In this document: piece after piece, positions 13,173 to 21,236 of the stretch
How positions within the stretch are numbered: position 1 is the stretch's first letter
How the letters are laid out: every line of letters starts with the position of its first letter
Assembly: GCA_937891475.1 (NCBI GenBank)
Contig: CALATC010000193.1
Span: 1-21,236, forward strand
Direction: 5' to 3'
DNA from: an uncultured Granulicatella sp.
GTDB lineage: Bacteria > Bacillota > Bacilli > Lactobacillales > Aerococcaceae
DNA: 21,236 nt
Notes under the pieces: generated by a model
What the model saw: only the letters and a program-made list of their open reading frames with translations
Database searches by the model: none
Told to the model about the DNA's origin: nothing
Made by a program: the position numbers and the translations under genes

Positions 13173-15311
13173 ATGAATGAAAATCAACCATTAGAACCAC
13201 AAAAAATTCCTTCTCGACATGAAAAAAAAGAAGAAGAAATTGGCTCAAATGAAAAATGGTATAAAAAGATTTGGAATCATCCGTGGTTTAAAAAAATTAG
13301 AGAATTTTGGAAAAAGTATCATGTTATTAAATTATTTCTGACAATTTTTCTTACATTTACAGCGTTCTTTTTAGTTTATTTAGTATATGGAGCAAAAACT
13401 GCTGATGTGAGTGGATTAAGAGCAGGAATGATTCAAGAAACTGTGATCTATGATGAAGCTGGTCAAGAAGCTGGGGCATTAAATATTTCCAAAGCAGAGT
13501 ACGTACCTTTGAACGAAATCTCAACATTTATGAAAGATGCAGTAATATCAACAGAAGATAAGCGTTTCTATCATCATAAAGGTTTTGACTTAGTTGGGAT
13601 TCTACGTGCATTTGCTGGAGTGATTATACACCGTGGTAACATTGTCGGTGGAGGAAGTACATTAACGCAACAATTAGCGAAAAATGCATTTTTAACATTA
13701 GATCAAACATTACTTAGAAAAGCAAAGGAATTGTTTTTAAGTTTTGAAATTGAAAAACACTATACAAAAGATCAAATTTTTGAAATGTATTTGAATAATG
13801 CTTATTTTGGAAATGGAGCTTATGGTATTGAAAATGCAGCAAGGCGTTATTTTGGAAAAAGTGCTGCAAACTTATCATTAAGTGAATCTGCAATTTTAGC
13901 GGGTGCTTTAAAGGCGCCAAGTTATTATAATCCAATTGACAATTATGATGCTACATTAAAAAGACGTGCAACTGTATTGAGTTTAATGGTGAATAACGGG
14001 AAAATTAGTGAGCAAGATGCAAATATTGCAGGAGAATCTGAAATTTCACTTGTTGATAATTATGTAGCCAATTCAAGATATCGTTATCCTTATTATTTTG
14101 ATGCGGTAATTAATGAAATCACTCAAAATTATGGCATTAAGGAAGAGGATTTATTCAATAAAGGGTATCGCATTTATACTGGATTAAATCAAAAACTGCA
14201 AGCGGATATGGAAGAAACTTTTGGAAATACACAATTATATCCTGCTTATGATGATGGAACAAAAGCACAGGCAGCGTCTATTGCCATGGAACCTCAAACA
14301 GGAAACGTGTTAGCAGTAGTGGGTGGAAGAATTGATGGGGCTGGTAAACATACGTTTAGAGGATTTAATCGTGCAACTCAAATGAAAGTTCAACCGGGAT
14401 CGACTTTTAAACCTTTAGCAGTTTATACTCTTGCTTTAGAAGAAGGATACGAGCCTAATTCAACATTAGTAGATGAAAAACGTTCGTATGGTCCAGAAAA
14501 ATATACTCCTGAAAACTGGAATCACCAAAATAAAGGAACAGTAACAATGACAGAAGCCTTAAGTTTAAGTTGGAATGCTCCTGCTGTATGGCTATTAGAT
14601 CAATTAGGTTTGAAAAAAGGTGTCGAAAAAGTTCATCAATTTGGTATTTCAACAGTTCCAGAAGATGAATATTTGGGAATTGCTTTGGGAGGATTAACAA
14701 AGGGTGTATCCCCAATGGAAATGGCTTCAGCTTATACTACATTTGCTAATAAAGGTGTACGTGCTAAGGGAAGATTTGTGACGAAAATTGAAGATGCTAC
14801 TGGTGCGGTAATTGTTGATAATACTACTCCTCAAACAAATAAAGTGACGAGTGAGTCTGTTGCTGATAAGATGACAAGTATGTTACTTACGGTTTATGCA
14901 CCTGGTGGTGGGGGAGCAAATGCTGCTCCTGCAGGTTATACAATTGCTGGAAAAACAGGTACTACGGAAACCGTTAATGGAGAAGATGGTGCACGAGATC
15001 AATGGATGATTGGTTATACACCTGATATGGTTGTTGCTACTTGGATGGGTTATGATGATTCTGCTAAATATTCATTGGCGGTATCAAGCACCCATGGAGT
15101 TGGTCCTTTATTCCAATTAGAAATGTATGGATTGTTAAGTACCTATCCAAAAAATACACCATTTGGAGTTTCTCCTGCTGTGACTGTTGAGAAAAAAGAT
15201 TCGTCTTTAAATATAGATGAGTTGATTCAAAGAGCAGAAGAAACAGGAAAACAAATATGGTCTAAAGTTCAAGAATGGACAGGGCAATTATGGAAAAAAA
15301 TTGGGCAATAA
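13173..15311 (+). CDS. pbp2A: Class A penicillin-binding protein, PBP2a type
   Basis: This bifunctional peptidoglycan synthase of 712 aa polymerises lipid II and cross-links the strands at the outer face of the membrane. A charged cytoplasmic tail is followed by one membrane anchor (about residues 52-72). The GT51 domain shows EDKRFYHHKGFD (catalytic E128), GGGSTLTQQLAKN (159-171), and the EMYLNNAYFGNGAYGIENAA motif. The transpeptidase domain shows S410-T-F-K (active-site serine), S466-W-N and K594-T-G-T. The sequence closely follows my recollection of pneumococcal PBP2a (731 aa), including GYRIYTGLNQ and SVADKMTSMLL, rather than PBP1a or PBP1b. The C terminus ends in an amphipathic Trp-rich helix. 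The ribosome binding site (GAGAGAG) is weak. No clear terminator separates it from the following CAP gene. Confidence 0.93.
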   Translation: MNENQPLEPQKIPSRHEKKEEEIGSNEKWYKKIWNHPWFKKIREFWKKYHVIKLFLTIFLTFTAFFLVYLVYGAKTADVSGLRAGMIQETVIYDEAGQEAGALNISKAEYVPLNEISTFMKDAVISTEDKRFYHHKGFDLVGILRAFAGVIIHRGNIVGGGSTLTQQLAKNAFLTLDQTLLRKAKELFLSFEIEKHYTKDQIFEMYLNNAYFGNGAYGIENAARRYFGKSAANLSLSESAILAGALKAPSYYNPIDNYDATLKRRATVLSLMVNNGKISEQDANIAGESEISLVDNYVANSRYRYPYYFDAVINEITQNYGIKEEDLFNKGYRIYTGLNQKLQADMEETFGNTQLYPAYDDGTKAQAASIAMEPQTGNVLAVVGGRIDGAGKHTFRGFNRATQMKVQPGSTFKPLAVYTLALEEGYEPNSTLVDEKRSYGPEKYTPENWNHQNKGTVTMTEALSLSWNAPAVWLLDQLGLKKGVEKVHQFGISTVPEDEYLGIALGGLTKGVSPMEMASAYTTFANKGVRAKGRFVTKIEDATGAVIVDNTTPQTNKVTSESVADKMTSMLLTVYAPGGGGANAAPAGYTIAGKTGTTETVNGEDGARDQWMIGYTPDMVVATWMGYDDSAKYSLAVSSTHGVGPLFQLEMYGLLSTYPKNTPFGVSPAVTVEKKDSSLNIDELIQRAEETGKQIWSKVQEWTGQLWKKIGQ

Positions 15312-15396
15312 AAATAAGAATCCTAAATTATTATTCTAAATTTAAATTGTCATCAAATTGTTATATAACTGCTCATGAATTGAAATTAAAGAAGTG

Positions 15397-15402
15397 TATA
15401 AT
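15397..15402 (+). promoter_or_regulatory. Possible -10 element of the CAP-protein gene
   Basis: A perfect TATAAT at 15397-15402 lies 30 nt before the ATG at 15432. No good -35 is seen at 16-18 nt, so this may be a weak or activator-dependent promoter, or the gene may be read from pbp2A. Confidence 0.4.
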
Positions 15403-15431
15403 TGACAGAAAGATTAAATAGGGGGAAATCT

Positions 15432-16556
15432 ATGAAACATAAAAAGTTATTATTAGGCTGTCTTTCAGCGTTAGCATTATTTACTGTTGGAACATATGCT
15501 AATTCAACTACAGCGTATGCTGAAGATACAGTAGTTAGTGGGAAATACATTTCTGATAGTAAAGAAGCGATTATTAATCGAATCAATGAAATTCGTAAAG
15601 AAGCTTTTGAAGAAGGTTTAGTCGATCGTTATGTGCCGATTAAATGGTCAACAGCTTTAGAAAAAATTGCTGAAATTCGTTCCGTAGAAGCTTCTGTTTT
15701 ACTTGCTCATAGTCGTCCTAATGGAGAAAGTGATCCATTTAGTATTGTTAAAGATAATGTGAGAAGTTATGGGGAAAATTTAGCTTGGAATAGCACAGGG
15801 GTTTTGGAAGGTATTGAATATTTCTATGGCGAAAAAGCTGCTTATGTAAAATCCAAAGTAAATAATCAACCATTAGAAGTAGGAGAACAAACAGGGCATT
15901 ATTGGAATTTAATTCGTCCAGATTTTACTCATACAGCATTAGTAGCTTTCCAAAAAGAAGGTAAAGGTGTGATTACTGCACAAGCATTTACCAATACAGA
16001 ATGGCTAAAAGGAAATGGCTTTGATACGAATTTATCAGAAGACTATTTAGGTCATAATGGTGAAGCATCTGTAAATATTACAACTGGTGGTAAGATTGCC
16101 AAATCACCTTCTAAGCAAACTAAAACAGTGAATAAAGAAAATACAACTGCAGAAAATAGAGTAGTCACAAAATCTGCTAGTCAACCGAAAGAAACAACAA
16201 CTGTTTTAAATGGTTGGTCAGATCGCAGTTATTATAAAAATGGAGAAAAAGTGATTTCTCAATGGATTTATGATGCGAATTATTCTAGTTGGTTTTATCT
16301 TGATGCCGATGGAGAGTATTTAGAGAATTCTTGGAAGGGCGATTACTATTTAGAAGCCGGCGGCTATATGGCTAGTGGAGAATGGATTTATGATACAAAT
16401 TATCAAAATTGGTTCTACTTACATGGAAATGGGAAATACGCGCGTGAATATTGGAAAGATTCATACTATTTAGGTCAAAATGGAGCATTAGCTCGTGATA
16501 CATGGATTGGAAGCTACTATGTAGACGCAACAGGTAAATGGAATCCAGAAATGTAA
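15432..16556 (+). CDS. Secreted CAP (SCP/PR1) domain protein with choline-binding-type repeats
   Basis: A 374-aa exported protein. The signal peptide spans about residues 1-31 with likely cleavage after AYA. The CAP domain (about 40-190) shows IINRINEIRKEA, then HSRPNGES, SYGENLAWN and HTALVAFQKEGKG, the usual CAP signature blocks. A Lys/Thr-rich linker (about 215-258) leads to aromatic repeats from residue 261 to the end, alternating WIYDxNYxxWFYL with YYLxxxGxMA-type units, like the choline-binding repeats of streptococcal surface proteins. The protein should therefore attach non-covalently to wall or lipoteichoic acids. The biochemical role of bacterial CAP domains is unclear. The start at 15432 follows AGGGGG; an in-frame TTG at 15402 overlaps the -10 and is unlikely to be used. 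A strong terminator follows. Confidence 0.85.
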   Translation: MKHKKLLLGCLSALALFTVGTYANSTTAYAEDTVVSGKYISDSKEAIINRINEIRKEAFEEGLVDRYVPIKWSTALEKIAEIRSVEASVLLAHSRPNGESDPFSIVKDNVRSYGENLAWNSTGVLEGIEYFYGEKAAYVKSKVNNQPLEVGEQTGHYWNLIRPDFTHTALVAFQKEGKGVITAQAFTNTEWLKGNGFDTNLSEDYLGHNGEASVNITTGGKIAKSPSKQTKTVNKENTTAENRVVTKSASQPKETTTVLNGWSDRSYYKNGEKVISQWIYDANYSSWFYLDADGEYLENSWKGDYYLEAGGYMASGEWIYDTNYQNWFYLHGNGKYAREYWKDSYYLGQNGALARDTWIGSYYVDATGKWNPEM

Positions 16557-16566
16557 TTGTATGGAA

Positions 16567-16612
16567 TGTCAACGAAAATTAGAAATTTATCTAATTTTTG
16601 TTGACATTTTTT
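16567..16612 (+). terminator. Strong terminator after the CAP gene
   Basis: A stem of about 17 bp, TGTCAAC-GAAAATTAGA paired with TCTAATTTTT-GTTGACA, includes one G-T pair and a six-base loop and is followed by six T residues. The right arm ends in TTGACA, which doubles as the -35 of the next promoter. Confidence 0.9.
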
Positions 16613-16629
16613 GTTTCTAGCAGTAAACT
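16601..16629 (+). promoter_or_regulatory. Promoter of the MFS exporter operon
   Basis: Consensus TTGACA (16601-16606), a 17-nt spacer and TAAACT (16624-16629). The -35 is inside the terminator stem of the upstream gene. The predicted start is about 16636, just before the palindromic operator. Confidence 0.6.
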
Positions 16630-16639
16630 TCTAATAAAG

Positions 16640-16655
16640 TTAGATGTTCATCTAA
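16640..16655 (+). promoter_or_regulatory. Palindromic operator upstream of the MFS gene
   Basis: TTAGATG-TT-CATCTAA, a perfect 7-2-7 inverted repeat, lies at the predicted transcription start and before the ribosome binding site. Its size and position fit a dimeric winged-helix repressor; the ArsR-type protein encoded in the same operon is the obvious candidate. Confidence 0.65.
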
Positions 16656-16683
16656 TTTATTGTGAAGGTGAGGTTGGAATTTT

Positions 16684-17961
16684 ATGGATATCATATTCAA
16701 TAATGCGAATTTTAGAAAATTATGGTTTAGTAGTACCTTTGCAGGAGCAGCGAGTAATATTATTCAATATGCTTTATCGCTGTATGTTTTAGATAAAACA
16801 GGTTCTGCAACGGCATTTGCCAGTATTCTTTCCATTATTATTATTCCTCGAATACTTTTTTCTCCGATAGCAGGAGTTTGGGGAGATCGAGTGAATCGAC
16901 AAAAAGGTTTAGTTTATACAACACTGATGACCGTTATTACATTATTGATTTTTGGAGTTGGGACTTATGTAACGAGTAATTTATCTTTAGTTGCAATTTA
17001 TGTATTGGTCATCATTTTAGAATTAGTAGAAGTCTTTCAATCTGGTCCGATGATGAGTGTTTTGCCTGCGATTGTAGAAGAAAGTCAATTAGCGTTAGCG
17101 AATACTTGGATGCAAGTGGATAATGGAATTGTGAATATTATTACGCCATTTGTAGCAGCATTCATTTATTCAACTTTTTCTATTATAGGTTCTTTATTCA
17201 TTTCAGGTAGTATTTTATTTTTAACAATGATTGGTTATGTATTTATGAAAATTCCTGAACGTAAAGTTCAAAAACAAATGGATGAAAAACAATCCGTTGT
17301 GAATAGTTTTTGGACAGATTTTAAAGAAGGAATTAAAATTGCGCTTGAAATTCCAAATCTCATCATTGTCGTATTGCTTGCGTTATTTATTAACTTTTTA
17401 ATGTCGCCTATTTTTGGAATTGTGATTACCTACTTTATTAGGGTCACGTTGGAATTTTCAAATACAGAATTTAGTATGTTTCAGTCCTTTGTAGCAGTAG
17501 TGAGTATGATTTCACCACTCATTGCGTATCGTTTAATTAAGGATAGTAAAGAACCCGTACACTTATTATTGAAATATACTGGGGGATTTGTTGTTGGATT
17601 ATTCGTGGTTATGTGTGGAACAATGGCTCGTGACATTTTTTCACTGAATCAATGGATGTCGTTAGCGGGTATTCTTGTAGGATTTATCCTTGTTTCTGTT
17701 TTAGCAACCTATATTAATATTCAATTATCAACTTTAGGTGCTAAAATGGTTCCTGAACAATTTTTAGGAAGAATTGGGACAACGATGGGGATGTTAGCTA
17801 CGATTTCTGTTCCAATTGGACAACTAGTATTTGGAATTATTTTAGATAATTTTAATGCAACAGTGTGTTTAGCTGTTTCTATTGTTGGATTAGTGGTATT
17901 CTTAATAGTAGCAAATAGAATGTACCAAGATTCTAGTAAGGAGGGGGAAAATGCAATTTAA
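16684..17961 (+). CDS. Major facilitator superfamily transporter, likely drug exporter
   Basis: A 425-aa membrane protein with about 12 hydrophobic segments. It starts NFRKLWFSSTFAGAASNIIQYAL, cut here to the motif NFRKLWFS, typical of the MFS_3/DHA3 (macrolide-efflux-like) group. Motif A is visible as GVWGDRVNRQK (64-74) in the loop between helices 2 and 3. A polar central loop (about residues 190-215) separates the two halves. The substrate is unknown; export of a toxic compound is inferred from family and from the linked regulator. The start at 16684 is preceded by GGTGAGG (16667-16673). The end overlaps the next gene by 11 nt, indicating translational coupling. Confidence 0.85.
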   Translation: MDIIFNNANFRKLWFSSTFAGAASNIIQYALSLYVLDKTGSATAFASILSIIIIPRILFSPIAGVWGDRVNRQKGLVYTTLMTVITLLIFGVGTYVTSNLSLVAIYVLVIILELVEVFQSGPMMSVLPAIVEESQLALANTWMQVDNGIVNIITPFVAAFIYSTFSIIGSLFISGSILFLTMIGYVFMKIPERKVQKQMDEKQSVVNSFWTDFKEGIKIALEIPNLIIVVLLALFINFLMSPIFGIVITYFIRVTLEFSNTEFSMFQSFVAVVSMISPLIAYRLIKDSKEPVHLLLKYTGGFVVGLFVVMCGTMARDIFSLNQWMSLAGILVGFILVSVLATYINIQLSTLGAKMVPEQFLGRIGTTMGMLATISVPIGQLVFGIILDNFNATVCLAVSIVGLVVFLIVANRMYQDSSKEGENAI

Positions 17962-19024
17962 ACAAGAGCAGATGGAATTTGTGAATCAATTGCTATATCC
18001 AATATTAATATTGAAAAAGAATCGAGATGAAGAACGTCCTTCAACACAGTTAGAGCAACAATTAGAAGATATCGTTGAAGAAATGAGACATATGAGTGTT
18101 CCGTTAGAAACATATATGGACAAGATTCTGTATTTCTATAAAGATGATGTTTTACGTATGTTCTTCATCAATGTAAAAACACTACTTCGTTATCGTTCTT
18201 TTGACGAATACGTTGAGTTTTTACAGTCTATGGATGAAGTTCTAATCAAGAAGCAATTAATGACGAGTATTGTAAAACAAGATGAAGAAGAACTAGTTGT
18301 TGAAGATAAAGTAGAAGAGCTTGTAGGAAATCAATTTGCATTTTTAGATTTTTTAAAGTATTTACCAATTGATGATACTTTACGCTGGAATTATTTTACG
18401 ATTATGTCGCAACCTAAAAAGTTTGTAGAAGATTTTATTTCATTACATCAAACGATTAAGCCGATTTTTGATAAAGTGTATGCAGAATATTTACCGATTT
18501 TAGAAAAATCTTATACGGAATTTGAAGCTACGATTCGTGAACATCCAACGATTTTAGCAGAGGCTTTTACTGGAACAAAGGAAATTGAAGAAATTGATTG
18601 GACATCGGATGAAATTTCAGTCATTCCAACCTTATTATTATCGGATTTCTATTTTCAAGATTCTGAACTCTTAATACTAGGGGCAAAATCATTAGAAGTT
18701 ATTCAACATGTCATCCAAACAAGATTGGATAAACAACAAGAGCGAATTAATGTTTTCAAAAATTTAGGAGATAAAACAAGGTATCAAATTTTCTGCGAGA
18801 TTGCCAAAGGTACAAAGAGTGTTAAAAAAATTGCGGAACAATTAGGGATTACATCGGCTACAGTTTCCTATCATATTAATGAATTAGTCTTATCTAATTT
18901 AGTAGTTCAAGGTTGGAATAAGAAGGATTGTCTAAAAGCAATTCACACCGAATTGATTACAGAAGTGATGAATGGATTAATGGAAGATAGTTTAATGACG
19001 AATACTGTAGAGAATGAAGAATAA
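17951..19024 (+). CDS. ArsR-type winged-helix regulator with a long N-terminal domain
   Basis: A 357-aa protein whose C-terminal part (about 267-325) is an ArsR/HTH_20 winged helix: NVFKNLGDKTRYQIFCEI, then KKIAEQLGITSATVSYHINEL with the recognition helix around 301-312. The N-terminal two thirds (about 260 residues) is acidic and helical with no motif I recognise; single-domain ArsR repressors are only about 100 aa, so this is a long-form member with a probable sensing or dimerisation domain. No paired metal-binding cysteines are seen. The ATG overlaps the end of the exporter gene by 11 nt, with GGAGGGGG as its ribosome binding site. It likely controls its own operon through the palindrome at 16640, probably in response to a compound moved by the exporter. 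Confidence 0.8.
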   Translation: MQFKQEQMEFVNQLLYPILILKKNRDEERPSTQLEQQLEDIVEEMRHMSVPLETYMDKILYFYKDDVLRMFFINVKTLLRYRSFDEYVEFLQSMDEVLIKKQLMTSIVKQDEEELVVEDKVEELVGNQFAFLDFLKYLPIDDTLRWNYFTIMSQPKKFVEDFISLHQTIKPIFDKVYAEYLPILEKSYTEFEATIREHPTILAEAFTGTKEIEEIDWTSDEISVIPTLLLSDFYFQDSELLILGAKSLEVIQHVIQTRLDKQQERINVFKNLGDKTRYQIFCEIAKGTKSVKKIAEQLGITSATVSYHINELVLSNLVVQGWNKKDCLKAIHTELITEVMNGLMEDSLMTNTVENEE

Positions 19025-19026
19025 TA

Positions 19027-19035
19027 TGCTATAAT
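19027..19035 (+). promoter_or_regulatory. Extended -10 promoter of pepF
   Basis: TGCTATAAT, a perfect extended -10 (TGn plus TATAAT at 19030-19035). There is no good -35, which extended -10 promoters do not strictly need. It begins 3 nt after the regulator stop codon, so pepF can be transcribed independently. Confidence 0.65.
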
Positions 19036-19067
19036 AGCAATACAAAAGAATGTATGGAGGGATACAC

Positions 19068-20873
19068 ATGAGTGATGTAAAATTAGTAAAACGTAGTGAA
19101 GTCGATCAATCCATTACTTGGGATATGACATTATTATATCCAAGTGATGAAGCATATCGTACAACATTAAAGGAAACAGAAACTCAATTAAAGAGTTTCA
19201 AAGAAAAATATGAAGATAAATTAGCAGATTTAGAAGTATTAACAGCTGCTACTGAAGAATATGAAGCATTATATGAAACATTCTACCGTTTATCTCATTA
19301 TGCAGAATTACCAATGACTGTAGACCGTTTCAATGATACAGTGGTTGAAAATGCGACATTATTTGAACAATTAGCTAGTGCTTGGGCACAAAATATGAGT
19401 TTCTATGATACTGAAATCGTAGGATTAGAAGAAAGTTTATTACGCCAATTTGTGGAAGAAAAACGTCCAGATTTAGCATATTTTATTGAAAAAATTATTC
19501 GTGTTAAAGCACATACTTTATCCAAAGATGCAGAACAAGTTTTATCAAATATGTCTAGCTTACCAAGCTTCTATCAATTATATGAAGTAACAAAACATGA
19601 AGATATGGAATTTGATTCATTTGAAGCTGATGGAAAAACTTATGAAAATAGTTTCGTTTTATATGAAAACTTACATGAAATGGATAATCATACAGAAGTT
19701 CGTCGTAATGCAGCAAAAAGTTTCTATAAAACATTAAATCGCTATAAAAATACTGTTGCAAATGAATACATTTCAACGATTAAAAAAGAAAAAATGCTTG
19801 CAACAATGCGTGGATACGATAGTGTCATTGATTACTTATTAGACAAACAAGATGGGGATCGTGAATTATATGACCGTCAAATTCGTACATTAATGACGGA
19901 TTTAGCACCACATATTCAACGTTATATTCGTTTATTAGCAAGAGAACATAATATTCAAGATATGCAATTTGCAGATTGCAAAATTAATTTAGATCCTGAA
20001 TTTGAAGTAGATATGTCTATTGAAGAATCTAGAGACTATTTGAAGAAAGCTCTTGGAATTTTAGGGGAAGATTATAAAGCTATGATCGATGAAAGTTACG
20101 ACAAACGTTGGACTGACTTCCCTCAAAATATTGGTAAGAGTACAGGTGGATTCTGTGCGACTGTTCCAAAAGTAGCAAGTTATATTTTATTATCATGGAC
20201 TGGAAAAATGAATGAAGTATTCGTATTAGCTCATGAGTTAGGACATGCATACCACTTTAAACGTGTTGGAGAAGAGTTAACAATGTTTAATAATGAATGT
20301 TCATTATACTTTGTAGAAGCTCCATCAACATGTAACGAAGTTATTGTTTCAAATTATTTATTGAAAAATAGTACAGATGCTCGTTTCAAACGTTGGGTCA
20401 TCAGTAACATGATTAGTCGTACTTATTTCCATAATATGGTCACTCACTATTTAGAAGCAGTATTCCAAGATCGTATTTACAAAATGGTAGATAATAATGA
20501 AATGTTAAATGCAGATGTGTTATCTAAAGTGAAACGTGAAGTAATGGAAGAGTTCTTTGGGGATAGTCTTGTAGTGAATGAAGGGGCAGAATTAACTTGG
20601 ATGCGTCAACCTCACTATTATATGGGATTATATCCTTATACTTATTCTGCTGGTTTAACAATTGGTACAGCAATTGCGAATAAGATTGAGGAAGATCCTT
20701 CTCAAGCGCAAGTTTGGAAAGATACATTAGCATTAGGTGGTAGCTTATCTGCGAAAGATTTAGCACGTCATGCTGGATGTGATGTTTCGACAGAACAACC
20801 ACTAAAAGAAGCCATTGCATATGTAGGAAAATTAGTGGATCAATTATACGACCTTACGGATGAGTTAAAGTAG
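19068..20873 (+). CDS. pepF: Oligoendopeptidase F (M3B zinc metallopeptidase)
   Basis: A cytoplasmic zinc endopeptidase of 601 aa, the usual family size, that cleaves short imported or signal-derived peptides. The zinc site is HELGH (389-393: two histidine ligands and catalytic E390), with the third ligand probably E417 in VEAPSTCNE. N-terminal helical PepF domain features (VDQSITWDMTLLYPSDEAY) are also clear. The start at 19068 is chosen because GGAGGG (19056-19061) lies six bases upstream; the in-frame ATG at 19050 would put that ribosome binding site inside the coding region. It sits about 7 kb from oppDFBC, a sensible functional partner, but in its own transcription unit. A bidirectional terminator follows. 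Confidence 0.95.
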   Translation: MSDVKLVKRSEVDQSITWDMTLLYPSDEAYRTTLKETETQLKSFKEKYEDKLADLEVLTAATEEYEALYETFYRLSHYAELPMTVDRFNDTVVENATLFEQLASAWAQNMSFYDTEIVGLEESLLRQFVEEKRPDLAYFIEKIIRVKAHTLSKDAEQVLSNMSSLPSFYQLYEVTKHEDMEFDSFEADGKTYENSFVLYENLHEMDNHTEVRRNAAKSFYKTLNRYKNTVANEYISTIKKEKMLATMRGYDSVIDYLLDKQDGDRELYDRQIRTLMTDLAPHIQRYIRLLAREHNIQDMQFADCKINLDPEFEVDMSIEESRDYLKKALGILGEDYKAMIDESYDKRWTDFPQNIGKSTGGFCATVPKVASYILLSWTGKMNEVFVLAHELGHAYHFKRVGEELTMFNNECSLYFVEAPSTCNEVIVSNYLLKNSTDARFKRWVISNMISRTYFHNMVTHYLEAVFQDRIYKMVDNNEMLNADVLSKVKREVMEEFFGDSLVVNEGAELTWMRQPHYYMGLYPYTYSAGLTIGTAIANKIEEDPSQAQVWKDTLALGGSLSAKDLARHAGCDVSTEQPLKEAIAYVGKLVDQLYDLTDELK

Positions 20874-20894
20874 GACTTGTCTGATGTAGCAAAG

Positions 20895-20932
20895 AAAAAA
20901 AGAAGCTCTGCCAATGCGGAGCTTCTTTTTTC
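20895..20932. terminator. Bidirectional terminator between pepF and birA
   Basis: AGAAGCTC (20901-20908) pairs with GAGCTTCT (20919-20926), extended inward by U-G and GC pairs around a CAAT loop. An A-run precedes and a T-run follows, so it works on both strands and serves the two converging genes. Confidence 0.9.
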
Positions 20933-20966
20933 TATATAACTATTGATAAACCTATAAACTAATTAT

Positions 20967-21236
20967 TTATTTCGTACGAATGCTAACTTCTCCATACGAC
21001 AATGCGTGCAAACATTTATCTTCTTTTTCGACAATCAAACGTCCATTTTCATCAATATCATTTGCAAAAGCATGATAAACATGGTTTCCTTCAATGACTT
21101 TGATAGCTTTTCCAATGACATTTGAGTGTTTTCTATAAGAAGGAATAAAATCTCGTTTAGAAAGATTTTCATAATAAAATGCCCATTTTTCTAAAAATGT
21201 CGCAATAAAATGATTACGATTAAAAGATTGTGCTTT
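20967..21236 (-). CDS. birA: Biotin-protein ligase BirA, C-terminal part (5' end outside window)
   Basis: The last 89 codons of a minus-strand gene, ending at TAA (20967-20969). The visible part contains FLEKWAFYYE, IPSYRKHSNVIGKAIKV, ANDIDENGRLIVE and GEVSIR, which match the end of the BirA catalytic domain and its SH3-like C-terminal domain (the NDIDENGRLIV and SGEVSIR blocks). BirA attaches biotin to carboxylase carrier proteins and in many Firmicutes also represses biotin genes through an N-terminal HTH; that part is outside the window, so its presence cannot be judged. Confidence 0.85.
   Translation of the reverse strand, partial: KAQSFNRNHFIATFLEKWAFYYENLSKRDFIPSYRKHSNVIGKAIKVIEGNHVYHAFANDIDENGRLIVEKEDKCLHALSYGEVSIRTK

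Noticed and set aside
16598..16792. 64-aa plus-strand open frame between the CAP and MFS genes
   Set aside because: It begins inside the terminator, crosses the promoter, operator and MFS start in another frame, and has no ribosome binding site.

Overview
This is a low-GC, Gram-positive chromosomal segment. AGGAGG-type ribosome binding sites, a pneumococcal-type PBP2a, an oppDFBC operon fed by several OppA lipoproteins, PepF and a CAP protein with choline-binding-type repeats all point to Lactobacillales. A Carnobacteriaceae member such as Granulicatella is my best guess, but this is inference and no species marker is present.

Layout. (1) 1-1180, minus strand: the 5' part of an IS110-family transposase and its structured upstream region, which looks like a bridge-RNA locus. 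(2) 1177-1470: remains of two structured repeats and a hairpin. (3) 1635-7828: three tandem oppA paralogues of identical length (594 aa), each with its own promoter and terminator; the third has a CcpA (cre) site over its -35. (4) 8240-12080: oppD-oppF-oppB-oppC, one tightly packed operon with its own promoter. (5) 12397-15311: a small membrane-anchored NusG-domain-II protein and PBP2a. (6) 15432-16556: a secreted CAP protein with wall-binding repeats. (7) 16684-19024: an MFS exporter overlapping its likely ArsR-type regulator, with a palindromic operator at the promoter. (8) 19068-20873: oligoendopeptidase F. (9) 20967-21236, minus strand: the 3' end of birA.

The genes fit together as a peptide-nutrition block: OppA1-3 capture peptides, OppBCDF import them, and PepF (a separate unit) cleaves them inside the cell.

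The most unusual feature lies between the genes. Ten copies or remnants of a modular structured repeat fill the intergenic regions. Each has an outer stem (often GACTT/AAGTC), a conserved AGGACG core next to GTAG and, in the long forms, up to three inner hairpins whose arms vary while pairing is kept. Short forms look like terminators with AGGACG in the loop; long forms are 135-157 nt multi-branched structures. They lie in tandem groups with a conserved linker. They recall pneumococcal BOX elements in design, but I do not recognise the family. The IS110 element appears to be inserted inside one copy, so a bridge-RNA-guided insertion sequence may be targeting this repeat.
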